From contig CM077599.1 in assembly GCA_039654915.1 (NCBI GenBank), positions 2,854,501 to 2,918,500 of the forward strand: a stretch of 64,000 nucleotides of DNA, written 5' to 3'. The notes under the pieces are model-generated. The model was given only the letters and a program-made list of their open reading frames with translations, did no database searches and had not been told where the DNA came from. Both the position numbers and the translations under genes were made by a program. Below, piece by piece: positions 12,210 to 24,555 of the stretch. Every line of letters starts with the position of its first letter. Position 1 is the stretch's first letter. The DNA comes from Aquilaria yunnanensis (lineage: Eukaryota; Streptophyta; Magnoliopsida; Malvales; Thymelaeaceae).

Positions 12210-13093
12210 CACTACCAGAAAAAAACAAAAATTGATCGACAAATTAGCCACTATTTCACTTTTTTGGTCACTAATCGATCAGCATGAGTGACCAACATAG
12301 TGACCTATGCTAGTGATCGAAAAAATCGGTTACCAACCAATCACAACACTAAATACCTTTGATTTTTTTATTCTTCACTAACTTTTAGTTATGATAAAAT
12401 ATTACGTAAGTTATTTAAAGACTCCTAACTCAATTTTGTTGGAATTGAAGATGTCCGCTCCACCTTTTAAATTACTATGTCTTTGCAACTTCAACTTCAA
12501 CTTCAAATCACTTATACTCTTTATGCTCTCTTAAAATACACTTATTAGTTTTCTTTGGAACCAAACCAAAAAAAGTGGCTATAATCTAACATTATCTTCT
12601 CCACCACCAACCTCATTTATCCATTCAAATCTGATAACCTGTTCATCTGAATTTGCCTTCTGGGTATTGATTTATTGCCCATTTTTCATTAGCGACTTCC
12701 ATCAATTATTCTCACAATTCGTCAACAATAGTAAGGAACTAGTGTGAAGGAGGAAGAAATTGGTGAGAGTTAGAACACTAAGAGATGCGAGACTGGTGAG
12801 AATGACGAGAACTCCGATTTGAATCCATATGGAAGATATGTGTGAAAGTTGATTGGATAGAATAATTCTCACGGATTGCCAACATAAAAGCTTTTTTATG
12901 ACTGAATAAAGTTGGTCACTATAGTGACCATTTATTGACCGCCTAGTGACTGGCCTTGGTGACTAAATCTTAGCTGGTCACTAGTCGATTGATTTATTTG
13001 TTAGGAGGCCTACTCACTTTTTGTTGACCAATTTGGTAGCTGGAAGCTTTTTGACTACTTAATCGGTCACCAAAACCCAATTTTGTTGTAGTA
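12210..13093. mobile_element. Non-autonomous CACTA-like element, copy 1
   Basis: It begins CACTACCAGAAAAAAAC and ends TTTTGTTGTAGTA, a slightly decayed CACTA terminus. Both ends carry many scattered copies of 'ggtcacta' or 'agtgacc', as expected for CACTA subterminal repeats. No transposase frame is present. It shares its interior, in inverted orientation, with 17938-18924; matching blocks include the 'cttcaacttcaacttcaaatcact' region and its complement. A clear 3-base target duplication is not visible. Confidence 0.75.
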
Positions 13094-13323
13094 AATGAAG
13101 TTTAGTAGTAGCTTTCAATTTTAGCTCCAATAGTTTGTCATCCTCCCCTAATAAATTGTCTAAAACTCTCTCCAATATTTATTATAAAAATTGTTTGAGG
13201 GTCAATATCCTACCAAGTAATTTTCTTGTGAAGCTAACCCGACAAACAAATTAGTTTACGACTTCGAAAACGAGCGGTATCTTTAGATGCTTACAGAGCA
13301 AAACTATAAAAAATCATGAGGAA

Positions 13324-14216
13324 TATGGGTGTAAGCAATAGCTTGAAACCCAAATATGAACCCGAACTTGACCTTAAATTTCAGGTTTTGATCGAGGTTA
13401 CAATGTAGGAAAACGCTAATTTGGGCTAACCCGATCCGACCCAATTCTAAAAGCTCTAAAATCGGATTAAGTCAGGTTAACCCGAAACAACATGAAATAA
13501 CTCGATTTTAATGCCCAGCCCACCATCCCACAACCTATCTTATCTAACCCCCAGCTCATTACATAATATGACCAAGCCCACTTCTCCTAAACTAACTCAA
13601 CCCACTTGACACCTTATTCTAACTCTTTTTTCTTTGTGCATTGTCTGTCTCTATTCTCCGCAGCCCTCTCTTTGGCATCTTCTATTTCTTCTTAACCGCT
13701 ACCCTTTCTCTTTGCATCTCCACTATAGCTCTCTCGTTGTTGTTCTCTCGCCGTTGCTTTGTCGCTGCCGTTCTCCTCATTCTTTCGCCATCATTCTCCT
13801 CACTCTTTTGGTTCACCTCCCTTTTTCATCTCTTTCTTTCATGAGTCTCGCCTTCTTTCTCGGCTTGTCATTATCACTATTCGTCTGTTGGTAGTCAATC
13901 TCTCATCTCCCTCCCTCTGCTATCACTCTCATCACGATGACCTTTTTAATGTCGTGAAGGCAAGGGCGACTCATTACAAGCAGTTATCAGGTTGTAGGGT
14001 GGAAGGAGCAGCGGCATACAAGTGGAGGAAAGGAGCACCGAGGACGGAGCATGAGCGAAGGAGAAAGGTAGCAGAAAATTGACCCTAACCCAAAAGTTTT
14101 CGGGTTATGATCGGTTCGGTTTACATGTGGAATTAGGGTTGGATCAGGTTTGAGACAAGCTGTAAAAATCGGATTTTAACCCGACCCTGACCTATTAACT
14201 TGAACTTTCACCCATA
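13324..14216. mobile_element. Non-autonomous hAT-like element with intact TSD
   Basis: Termini are TATGGGTG and CACCCATA, flanked by the perfect 8-base direct repeat ATGAGGAA (13316-13323 and 14217-14224). An 8-base duplication with short inverted ends points to the hAT superfamily. Subterminal regions are full of 'aacccga/cccgacc' words. The centre (13630-14080) is a CT-rich block with three overlapping open frames of 67-107 codons. None resembles a transposase, and I treat them as non-coding. Confidence 0.8.
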
Positions 14217-15464
14217 ATGAGGAATAACACTATAGAATACACATACGTACAAGATGTTGATTTGCGGGAGAAAACAATTTTAGTCGTAAACTTATCAAAT
14301 TTTTTTGTTTCCGTTTATGAACTTTTCACTTTTATTAAAATGAATTCTAAAACTTGTTTGAGATATTAATAGTTCATCCTAATTTTACCGAAAAGATTGT
14401 TACTGAACGAGGATGAAAATGCAATTACTGCAAAGAAAATAAATAATTTAAATATTCCTTTTCATCCAAAAAGCTATTATACAGTTTTAATTTCCTAGAG
14501 ATAGCCTTCAAACAGTTTAAATTAAAATTTAGAACAACAATTGATAAGAAAAGTGAGTATTTTATTTTTTGGTAATCAAAAAGCGAATATTTAAAGACTA
14601 ATTGTTTGCACGGTAGAAAGTTTTAGGACACATTAAAATTAAAAAATTTAGAGCTAACCGTTCTCGTGGTTGCCAAATTTTAGAACTATTTTAAAAAGTA
14701 AAAATTTTAATTAGAACTGAACAAAACAAAATATAGAGAGAGAGTTTTACGACAAAAGATGTTCTTTCCCCGTCGATTTGCTGATTTTCTCGAGAATGTA
14801 CGCAATAAAATCTCTTTTATATAGCATGGCTTCTCATGGACCTTGATTATTTCTAGATAATCACTTTTTTAGTGTAGGTGTAGGAGTATCTAGAAACTTA
14901 CTTTAATTAGTTTTGTGGTCAAAAGGTTATATTTTTCATAGTATGAGTCAAATAGCAAGTTAACCCTTCTATTATTTGTGCAAGTTAAGTGCAATCAACA
15001 GAATCATGGAATCGTCAGGGCAAAATATCATGAAATCTAATTATATATATTTACCGCTTTTAGAATGGCTTGAGATTACCAATTAGGTCCGTTTGGCACT
15101 GGCCACCGATTATCGTTGAGGTTTTGAAAAACTTATTCAAAAGTTGTTTTTAGTTTTTAGTTTTAATGGTATTATATTCATAATTAAATAAATTATTTAA
15201 AACTATAATCTTAATAAAAAAAACTATTCCCAAAATTTTTGCACCATTTATTCATGGAGTTGAATAGCTTTAAATCGCTATATTCAATGCTGTAATCGAA
15301 TAAGTTTTTTTCTCCAAATTTTCTTGTTAACCGTTAATATAATTGTTAAAATGTAGCCTCTATAAGAAAAGATTAAAAAAATAAATTAGTAGGCAACCTT
15401 ATATAACATTAAATTTCATTATCCTGCATCTTCGGTGTAGTCATTAAACATTGTATATTTTATT
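14217..15464. other. AT-rich intergenic DNA
   Basis: No gene. Phrases such as 'ttttaggacacattaaaattaaaaaattta' resemble other MULE-type repeats in the window, but no pair of ends could be established. Confidence 0.45.
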
Positions 15465-16406
15465 AAGGGTGTTCACGATACAGGTTTGATCGGATTCACC
15501 ATAAATCCAAACAGCACCGCATATGTAACCAGGTTACATAATATAAAATCAAACCGTATCATTTATCACAAACTCTGATTGAAACTCAAACCGCATAGTT
15601 TTAATTTATTTTGACTGGTTTATCTTTTCTATCATATAAAACAATTTAAACTACTTTACAACACTCGTCTTAATGTTAGTACATTGTTCTGAAAACTAAA
15701 TAGTTTTATAAAATATTAACAATTCTGTACTTTAGAGTATCATAAGCACAAAATAGACTTTTATTACAAAATGCAAATATAGTATATGGAGTCCAAAGTT
15801 ACTATCACATAAAGTTGCAAAAGCTTATGCTTGATTATAGTGCAAAATTACTTCAAAATATTTCAGTTTCTTATACATAATGATTTTGATTTCACCTGCA
15901 TAGAATTACTAAGTGTGAGTTACAAGGTATTCAAAATGAATTAAAATTATGGACAAGAAATTCCTAAATATGAGAACATGCTTACATAGAAAAAATGTAC
16001 AGTGAAGGAGTGATCATCAATCAACACTAACAACAAATGATGTCTGAGTTATTTCGAAAAATTTTGTAAAGTTGTAAAATAATAAATTACAAATTAGATG
16101 TATCATCATGTGTATATTATACAATATACTAACAATAAATACAAAAGAAACTATTTTACCTTATTCAATTTGTTAAAGCTCATCAATTTTTTCCTTAGCC
16201 TCAAACAGAAGGTTTTATGTGGTTATTAATGACGCAATTTGGTCCAAGTTTACAGGATTTTAAAATTAAAACTTGAACCACACCATATATACATCATATT
16301 TTAATTTTTATAACTAAAACCGCATCATAACCCGCATAAACCCACATAGCTAACAGGTTGATTCGATTCAGTCTGTGTAATTGAGCAGGTTGGATGAACA
16401 CCCCTA
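15465..16406. mobile_element. Non-autonomous hAT-like element
   Basis: The left end AAGGGTGTTCAC and the right end GATGAACACCCCTA are near-inverted. They are flanked by an 8-base duplication with one mismatch (ATTTTATT at 15457-15464, ATTTTACT at 16407-16414). 'GGGTGTTCA' ends are common in plant hAT MITEs. Subterminal 'accgcat' words occur at both ends. No transposase frame was found. Confidence 0.7.
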
Positions 16407-17937
16407 ATTTTACTATCTCAATTAGAATTCCAGCTCTTCTATCTCTTTTTTCTTCCAACTCCTAAATTTTACTTTATAATACTTTCAAGTTCAAAAAAAA
16501 TAAATTCGTACGTTTCAATATTGCTACTCGAATGGCTCCTAAATATTGTTCGTGCATGGCTCCAAGTGTTGGAAAGAAATTTATGAGGATCGGAAATGAG
16601 AATGGAATGGTAAATAGGCAGAGTAATAGAGAAATTTAAGGGCACAGGTTGCTATGCGTTCCCCTGTGGCAGTCGCACCGTCTTGCGCATTCAAATTATA
16701 CTGCTCCATCCGCAGTCAACATTACAACAACCAGCGACCCTTAGTAATGGTTGCATTTGAAGTTAGAGAGATGCTTTAGTTTTTTTTTCGCACAAAAGTA
16801 TTTTTACAAGTAAATACAAAAAATAAAAAGAGATATTATAATATTATATGATATAAAAATGAGGATAACGCCCATTAGCTTTAGGATATGTTGGAATCTT
16901 TCTATCGTTGGTCGATCCTGATAGTGTCTTGGAGAAAAATGTTGCTAACCTATCAATTAGCTTCTACTATACTATGCCTTAATAGTCTCTATTTTTTTAT
17001 TTCGATTGCAAAAAAGAAAAATGAGGATAATTGCCCTTACAATTTAGAAGATAACTAAAACAATATTTAATAACATTATTGTAGAAATGGAGGTGTCGGG
17101 AGTTCCCCCTCCCTAGTGTTACAGTGTTACATTACCAATCTAACTAAAGCTTTAGAAATAAAAAACTAAAGTGGAAATTTTTTACATGTATATGTGTAAT
17201 TTGATTTATCATGTTGGTGAAATCTAAATTAGGAGATTCATCAAATAAGATACCATATACAATAATAATTTTATACATAATTCAAAAAATTTAAGTAAAT
17301 AGGACAAGTAACCATTACCATATATATGCATCTAATTTTGAACAAATTTCATCTATATGGAACAAATCACTTAAGCAAATTCTAAATATATTATTATTAT
17401 TATTATTTGTATATGATACTGCGCAAGGGCTGTTTTATTGCGGCTAAAGTCACACATAATGGTACATATTCCACATAGAGAAATTAAAGCAAGTAGTTGA
17501 ACTGGCCAACATGTATATTAATGAGTATGGGAATATGAATATGGATAAACATAAAAAGGTGGTACTAGTAGTATAATATTGTTGATAAAAGATCGAAAAG
17601 GGACAGGTGTGTGGCCGAAAAGGGCTTGGTTCTAATTTGTGGCGCACGGAGAGAGATCGTTGTGGTTGCATTACGTAGGGCCAGGGAAGGGCTTGAAGCT
17701 TTCCATATCACGACACGCCGGCCGAGCGAGCTTCTACTGCTACATATTAAAACGTACTCATAATTTGTGTTTGCAGATATTTAAACCAGAAAGAAACCTT
17801 TATTTGAACTTGGAAATTATTAATTTCAGACCAGTACACTAGCAGATAAAATTCTATAACTTTTGATGCATGTTAAAGGTATGTGTATGTGATTTTTCCT
17901 TATTTGCAAATGTTACCCAAAATGATTAAATACATGT
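16407..17937. other. AT-rich intergenic DNA
   Basis: No gene recognised. 17590-17760 is richer in G and C and contains small frames on both strands without recognisable content. A (TTA)n run lies near 17390-17407. Confidence 0.45.
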
Positions 17938-18924
17938 CAATACAACAGAATTTGATTTTAGCAACCAGTTATGATGACCAATTAAGCGGTTAAAAAACTA
18001 CCAATCACTAAATTGTTAAGCAAAAAGTGCAGTGGTATGCTCAACAAAGAGATTGATTTGACTAGTGACAGGCTGAGTTTAGGTGTCCAAGATCAGTCAC
18101 TAGACGATCAACTGTCGGTTACAGTCACTATAGTAATAAACCTAATAACCAACTTTATTCGGTCACAAAAAAGTTTTCATATTGGTAATTTATGAGAATT
18201 ATTTCAGCCAATCAACTTTCACACACCTCTCCCATATACATTAAAATGGAGTTCTTGCCAATCCAACTAATCTCACTTCCCTCAGCATTCTAACTCTCGC
18301 CAATTTCTTCCTGTTTTATACTATAGTTTCTCACTACTGTTGACGAAGCTCGAGAAAAGCAACTGGTGGAAGTCACTAGTAAAGGATGAGAAAGAGATTG
18401 ATACCTAGAAGGCAGAGTCGAACGAGCAGACCATTAGATTTAGACGAAAAGGCGAGTGGTGGAGAAGATGATATTAAATTAAAGTAGCTCATTTTGTTTG
18501 GTTCCAACTTTCAAAGAAAATTGATAAGTGTATTTTCAGAGAGAATGAAAAGTATGAAGTGATTTGAAGTTGAAGTTGCAAAGACAAAATAATTTAAATG
18601 GCAGAGCAAACATTTTCAATTTCTACAAAAATTGAGTTAAGAGTTTTCAAAGAACTTGCATGAAACTTTATCATAACTAAAAACTAATGAAAAATAAAAG
18701 AATTATTAAAAGAAAAATCTAGTGAAAATCTTATATGGGTATTTAATGTTGTGACCGGTTGGTAACTAATTTTTTCGGTCGTTAGCGTTAGTCATTGTGC
18801 TGGTCACTCCTCCTTAGTGACTAAGGGTTTATCAATCAATTATTGATGATTAACTTTTTCAGTTACTAAAAAGTAAAATAATGACCGATTTTTCAGCAAT
18901 TTTTTTAATATTTTTCTTGTAATG
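17938..18924. mobile_element. Non-autonomous CACTA-like element, copy 2 (inverted to copy 1)
   Basis: The left end (CAATACAACAGAATTTG) matches the complement of copy 1's right end, and the right end (TTTTTCTTGTAATG) matches the complement of copy 1's left end. Interior blocks also match copy 1 in reverse, including 'aagttgaagttgcaaagac' and 'ggttccaactttcaaagaaaa'. The terminal CACTA has decayed to CAATA and CATTA, so the copy is probably immobile. Confidence 0.7.
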
Positions 18925-20460
18925 TACATACTATTGTGATTTATTAACATATAAATGTGTGAACATTATAAATTAACCTCCGGTTATAAAATATAGGTTG
19001 ATGGCATGGATGTGCCTAGCTTTGGCAGACATATGTGGAGATGGATGGCTTGTTGTGGTCACACTCATCCTGTGCACATGGGTACCCTGCCGCTTACGCC
19101 CCTCACCACCCTCCACCTGTGCACCAAATGTCCAAATCCCACAACTTCCTGCTCCTGACCACCAAACAAATTGTTTTGTTCCTCATCTCTAGACCATGAA
19201 TCTTACCATATATATTCACAATCCCTCCAACTTTTCCTTTTTCTGTTCAGGACCATGTTTTCTTTTCTCGATTTTTCCTGGGAACCTAAAGGTCTGATCA
19301 AGACAACTGGCCCGAAAGCTATAGCTAGCGTCCAAAACAAAATACATCTTGTCGTGATCCAGCCGCTTCTGTATAGGGTAGACATAATTGGCCCCCGATC
19401 TTCAATAACACTACTCCAAACATCAAAAGTAGTAACTCTATTTTCACTTCAATATGTTTGATCAGAAAATAAAAAACCAGTTGATTTTTGTTCCATGGAA
19501 AAGAAACACGAACGGCCAGGTGAATATCGAGTAGCTACCATTTCCTGTAGCAAAATTTGAAAGGCGAAATGAAATGACTACACATACAGGTGACCTTATT
19601 GGTCAACTTTTCCAATCAAAGAATTAATAGATGCGTAGGGGAAAAAAAACAAAAGGAAAAGAATTCAGGAAAATATTATTGGTCAACCAAAATGGATGTG
19701 ATTTACGCACGGCATGCTTGAAGGGTAATCCACCTGCTCGCTTCTCTTCTTTGACTTGTACCTTTCAAGGGCTATGCCTATCATCACTGACGACCATGAA
19801 AACTCCTTATAAAATAAATTAGTAACTTCACCAACACTATTTCTAGTCATTATCTCATCCCTGATGTATACTATTGGTCATCCAAGTTCTTTTTTTTTTT
19901 CAATTGAGTCATTGTTGTTTTGCTTCCTCATTTGACTCGATTATTTATCGGTTAAATCACTATGTAACGTTGGTGTTTTCCTAAGAAAAAGAAGGGGGGG
20001 AGGGGGGGCATCACAGTCGACCTGATTTGGGGTTTGAAAAAATACTGAAATAAATAAATTCAAGACATTCATTATTAGACAAAAAGAATATATTGAAATA
20101 ACTTTAACTTCTCTCTCAGCATCCTTTAAAAGCAACAGTAGTTTAAAAAAAAACAAAAGCAATGGTAGTGTCAGCACTCAGCAGTGGAAATGGATTAAGT
20201 TTAGTCCACAACAGCCAAGTTTGTTCGCACTAATCAAAGTTACATGGCGAAATTGTACCAATTGTAAAGGTTTCGGATCTTATTTTGAATAAGATGGAGT
20301 AAGACTGTGTAAAAGGTTTAGAAAAGCAGCAGTGTTTTATTTATTTTTTTTAATTTATTTTAACTTAAATTAACTTAATTAAATTTTGTAAATAGCAGCA
20401 ATCGAAGCCTTTTAATTCCTATTGCAAATCGTCCTAATTTTCATTTGATTGCAAATTAAT
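18925..20460. other. Intergenic DNA with moderate GC, no gene recognised
   Basis: 18995-19480 and 19620-19820 hold several frames of 60-96 codons on both strands, none with a recognisable motif. 19995-20012 is a G-rich tract. Nothing here is supported as a gene. Confidence 0.4.
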
Positions 20461-21283
20461 AGCCAAAATGAACATATGGTCATCCAATTTGACAAACTCA
20501 AGCGACTTAGTTCTTTTGGTTTGGCTTAGTCCGAGTTGGTCTGTTAGCTTTTCAGATTAAGCGTGTTAGTCCATCAACTTCACTAAATTAAATAAATTAG
20601 TCTAAGGTGTGATGGAAAGAGTCTTTTAAGATGACACGACATTAAAGTCATAGGAACAGAAAGCAGCTTGTCTGCTAGAGGACAAAAGCGGCTCATTTGT
20701 TGAATGAATTTGAGATAGTTTCGGAGGGATTTGAGGCATCAGGTAGTGCCAAAAGGCATATGCTGTTGAGGAGGGATGAGGCGAGGATGGCCTGAGAAAA
20801 TCGACATTGCGAAGGTGATAGCAAATTCGATTGTGATGATGGCCTGAGGGAATTGACAGTGCGGATTTGACGTAACAAAAAGGGCGGATTCACTGGCAAT
20901 GGTTGATTTAGAGGCAACAGCTTCGACGGCATGGGTGGATTCGACTGTGTCGAAAAGGGAGGCTGCAGATTATATAGCTAGGAGGGTAGATTCAATGGTG
21001 GATTGTTGGACACATTAAGACCCAAAGACATGTTACGGAAAAAAGCTGAAACACTGAGATCAACGTGCGTGCGGCTGAGAAAGTCCGACACATTAAGACT
21101 GATGGCGTGCTACGGAGAAAGACAAACAATGTTGAGGAACAAGCACCGTCTGCCTTTCCATCCAATCAAGGACTAACTCACAATATTTCACAAAGTTAAG
21201 GGACTAAGTCATAATGATTCATTCATAAAAGGACTAACTCGTTTGAGTTGACAAAGTTAAGGGACCAACGGTCCATTTTGGAC
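20461..21283. mobile_element. Non-autonomous MULE with perfect 9-base TSD
   Basis: The perfect direct repeat CAAATTAAT lies at 20452-20460 and 21284-21292. The ends inside it are inverted (AGCCAAAATGAACATATGG on the left, CCATTTTGGAC on the right), and similarity continues into the 'cttagttc / aaggactaactc' region. The interior is GC-richer with no transposase. The 79-codon minus-strand frame at 20693-20932 lies inside and is probably not a gene. Confidence 0.8.
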
Positions 21284-21903
21284 CAAATTAATCTCAAATC
21301 TGTATGATTCATAGCATATTGAATCCTAGTCCTAAGCAGATACAAAAAATTTATTTACAAAATATAAAAACTAATAGTTTTAATTATTCATGAACTATGA
21401 AAAAATTATAGCACTATTTGAATTTATTGAAAGATAATTATCAAACAGTTTAAATTCGCTAATTCTTACAAATTATCTAACACTAATCTTTAAAATTTTA
21501 ATTGAAACTATTTGATAAGAATCATTCTATAAAATCAAATTATGTCAAGATTTCCTAATAGTTAATGAACACTTTAAACTATCTGTTTTTATTCTATTTG
21601 AATTAAGTTTCTATTCCTATCTAGTGTTAGGACTTATATAAAATGTATTATAAATGTTTAGGACTAATTTGTAATAAAATGAAGATTGAGGACTGGATTG
21701 CAACCAAAATTAAAGATTTAGGACCAATAGTGCTTTTTACACATATCTTCCTTTTTCTGTTATACTATGGTGTCATAATTTCATCTACTTTAGGCTCAAT
21801 GACTATTGATTTTAACCGTGTCAGTTATGTAATTACCATCTTTTGGCTTTCAAAGTAATTTAAGCGTAGTGGGATTCCTTCTTTCAAGCGAAAAACTAGT
21901 GCA

Positions 21904-22281
21904 ATCAAATTCTTTTTTTATACGAAGAAAGTACAATAGATTTTTTTGTTAATTATGTGATTGATTGTAACGGTGTCACTTACTCATATACTTACCGTGA
22001 TTGTTTGGATGTCGAGTTAACGGACGCAGAAGGATGGGATGGGACACGCAAATTAAGGGCCCAAAAAAAATGAACCGAAATATTATCATGTAATAAATCA
22101 ATTTGTTTTTTTATATGAAGAAAGTACAATAGTTTTTTTTGTGTTAATTATGTGATTGATTTAATGGTGTCACTCACTCATATACTTACCGTGATTATTT
22201 GGATCTCGAATTAACGGACGCAGAAGGATGGGACACGCAAATTAAGCCAAAAAAATGAATCGAAATATTATCATGTAATAA
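21904..22281. repeat. Direct tandem duplication, two units of about 190 bases
   Basis: Unit 1 (21904-22096) and unit 2 (22097-22281) are nearly identical. Both contain 'gaagaaagtacaatag', 'aattatgtgattgat', 'catatacttaccgtgatt' and 'taacggacgcagaaggatg'. Unit 2 lacks a few bases. High identity implies a fairly recent duplication. Confidence 0.85.
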
Positions 22282-24555
22282 ATCAAGTAGGTGGTTTCAT
22301 CGTTGTAATTAAAAGAGAGAGAGAGGGCGAGAGAGGGAACACAAACAGCAGAAAGTGTTATCGATAAGGATGGTCAGGTTAACCATGAGGATGGAAGCAA
22401 GATAATTCGTTCTAACTGTTCAACATCATTGCGTTGGATTTGGATGTAACACTTTTCATTTGTGGTTGCCAAAATCATTCATTTGTTTGGGAATCCATAA
22501 TTACCCCTCCAACACGTGCTTTTATCCCCCAACTAAAACTCCAAATTCCCCGTCCCGGCTTCGATCTACTTCCACTGCCAATTTTCAGAAGCTCTGTTAG
22601 TTATGGTATAACACAACAACATTCCCAAATATTGGAAATTCAGAGAATGATGTGCACAGAGGACCGGTCCAACTTCTTCATCAAATATTAAATCGAAATT
22701 ATTCGATACTTTCATCAACTATAATTCATACAAGAGAAATGTTAAGGACTAGAAGAATTTATTTTTAAAATTTTAGAATTACAACTAATATTCTATACAT
22801 CATTTTAAGGATCCAAGCCCCTGCCTGCCCTTTCTAAGCAACCGGGTGGAGCGTACACAAATGCGCTTAATAGGGTTCTAGCCATTTTGGTGTTTTTCAC
22901 GCTGCAACATGCAAGAGTTCACACAGGGGCACACGGCACACAAGGGACACGCTGTTTTTATGAACTTATTTATCACCCTAACTTTCCAATTCAATTTAAC
23001 TTAAATTAACCTAATTTAAAATAAATTATTTTTATTTTTATATAATTTATATATATATATATATATAACCAATTTCATTCGAAAGGTTAAATTATGTACA
23101 TGCAATATGAAAGGAAATTTCTAGGTGTTATTAATTTTTTTGAGAATTTTTTCTATTTAAAGCCCCAAACTACAAAAACCATAAAATTTTGATAAGATTA
23201 TAAAAATTATATTTTTAATGGATTACTACACCTACGTAATATTGACTTTTAAATAAAATTAATTCTGGTAAAAAATATGTAAAAATAAAAATAAATCATT
23301 TCAAATTAAGTTGAAGTAAGTTAAAATGAATTGGCTTAAAACTTTGCACATTTTCTTAGTTCAATCATAAAGATAATCAATTCATTGAACAAGTCCTAAA
23401 ACTTAAAATTGTTATCACTGTTAGTCCTACAATCTTCAAGTTTTGCCGAATCAATCCTAAAAGATTTGCTCATAGCGGAAAATGTTGATATCTCATTTAA
23501 CATTGTTATCTTCAATGACTAAATCAAATTTTAATGACTTATTTGATTTTTTTATCAAATTTGGGGAATTGCATGTTCTAAAAAATTTTAAGGACCAAAT
23601 TGAAAATTTTTAAAAGAATAGGGCACAATGCAATTTGATATTTAAAAATTAGGGATTCTATTGTTACTATTGTAATAAAGTAATTTAAAATTCAATTGGA
23701 GTTGCGCTCGACTTGAGCTCTAATCAGGCTAACTTCACTAGAGCGGTTTTGTGATTGCTGATCACCAAAGATTATGTGAAGTAGGTCCAGAAAGATTCCA
23801 CTATTTTAAATACTAGAGTCTCACCCTCATACATTGAGCTTCAAATTGCTTTCATTTCAAACTTTGGGATAATGATAGTACAATCTCTATTTTTATCAAG
23901 AGTATAATTTGGTCCTCATATTAGTTCAAAAATTTTCAATGTAACTCTTAATTTTGGAAAAAAATTTATTAATCCTTAAATTTTGACAAAATTTTTAAAT
24001 AAGTTACTAAATTTTGATAAGTGTCATTTAGTTACTAGGGATAACAACATTGAGTGCCACATCAACATTTTCTATCAAAAATAAATTATTCAAGTCCAAA
24101 TTAGCAAAGCGTCTAACTTTTAACACTAAGGGAGTGAATAGTTTTAAGTTTTACGACTTATTTAACAAATCAAAAAGTTTTAGGACTAATTATATAAAAT
24201 GTAATAAATTTTAAGACTTAAAACTGTACTTTTCCCTAGGTTCCTTTGATTGATTTTAGGATTACCACAATCACCAAAAAGTAAGGAAAGAGTTTATTGT
24301 ATGGGGATTTTAACTTCCTAAGCCAAATGAAGATTTTCTTAAAACAATTTTTGAGATTATGGCTTGAGCACTAATAGGATAAATACTGGAGTTTTAGTAA
24401 TTAAGAGTAATGTTTAACCATTGATATAAGAACAAATAAAAAAGAAAAGGAAAAAAAAGAATAGCAAGAATCGGGGGCAAAAAGTCAAGGTAAGATTGAG
24501 ACAAAGAAAGTAAATAGAAATACTCTGGTAATGAGGTCTTAATTATTGACTCCAT
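22282..24555. other. Intergenic DNA, no gene recognised
   Basis: A GA-rich run lies at 22313-22335 and an (AT)n microsatellite at about 23048-23066. 22330-22700 is GC-richer with an 85-codon frame and no recognisable motif. 23340-24240 contains repeated phrases ('ctaaaacttaaaattgt', 'gttttaggactaat') that look like repeat relics. Confidence 0.45.

Noticed and set aside
13634..14082. Three overlapping plus-strand frames of 67-107 codons
   Set aside because: They are CT-rich low-complexity sequence inside a hAT-like element, in several frames at once, without motifs.
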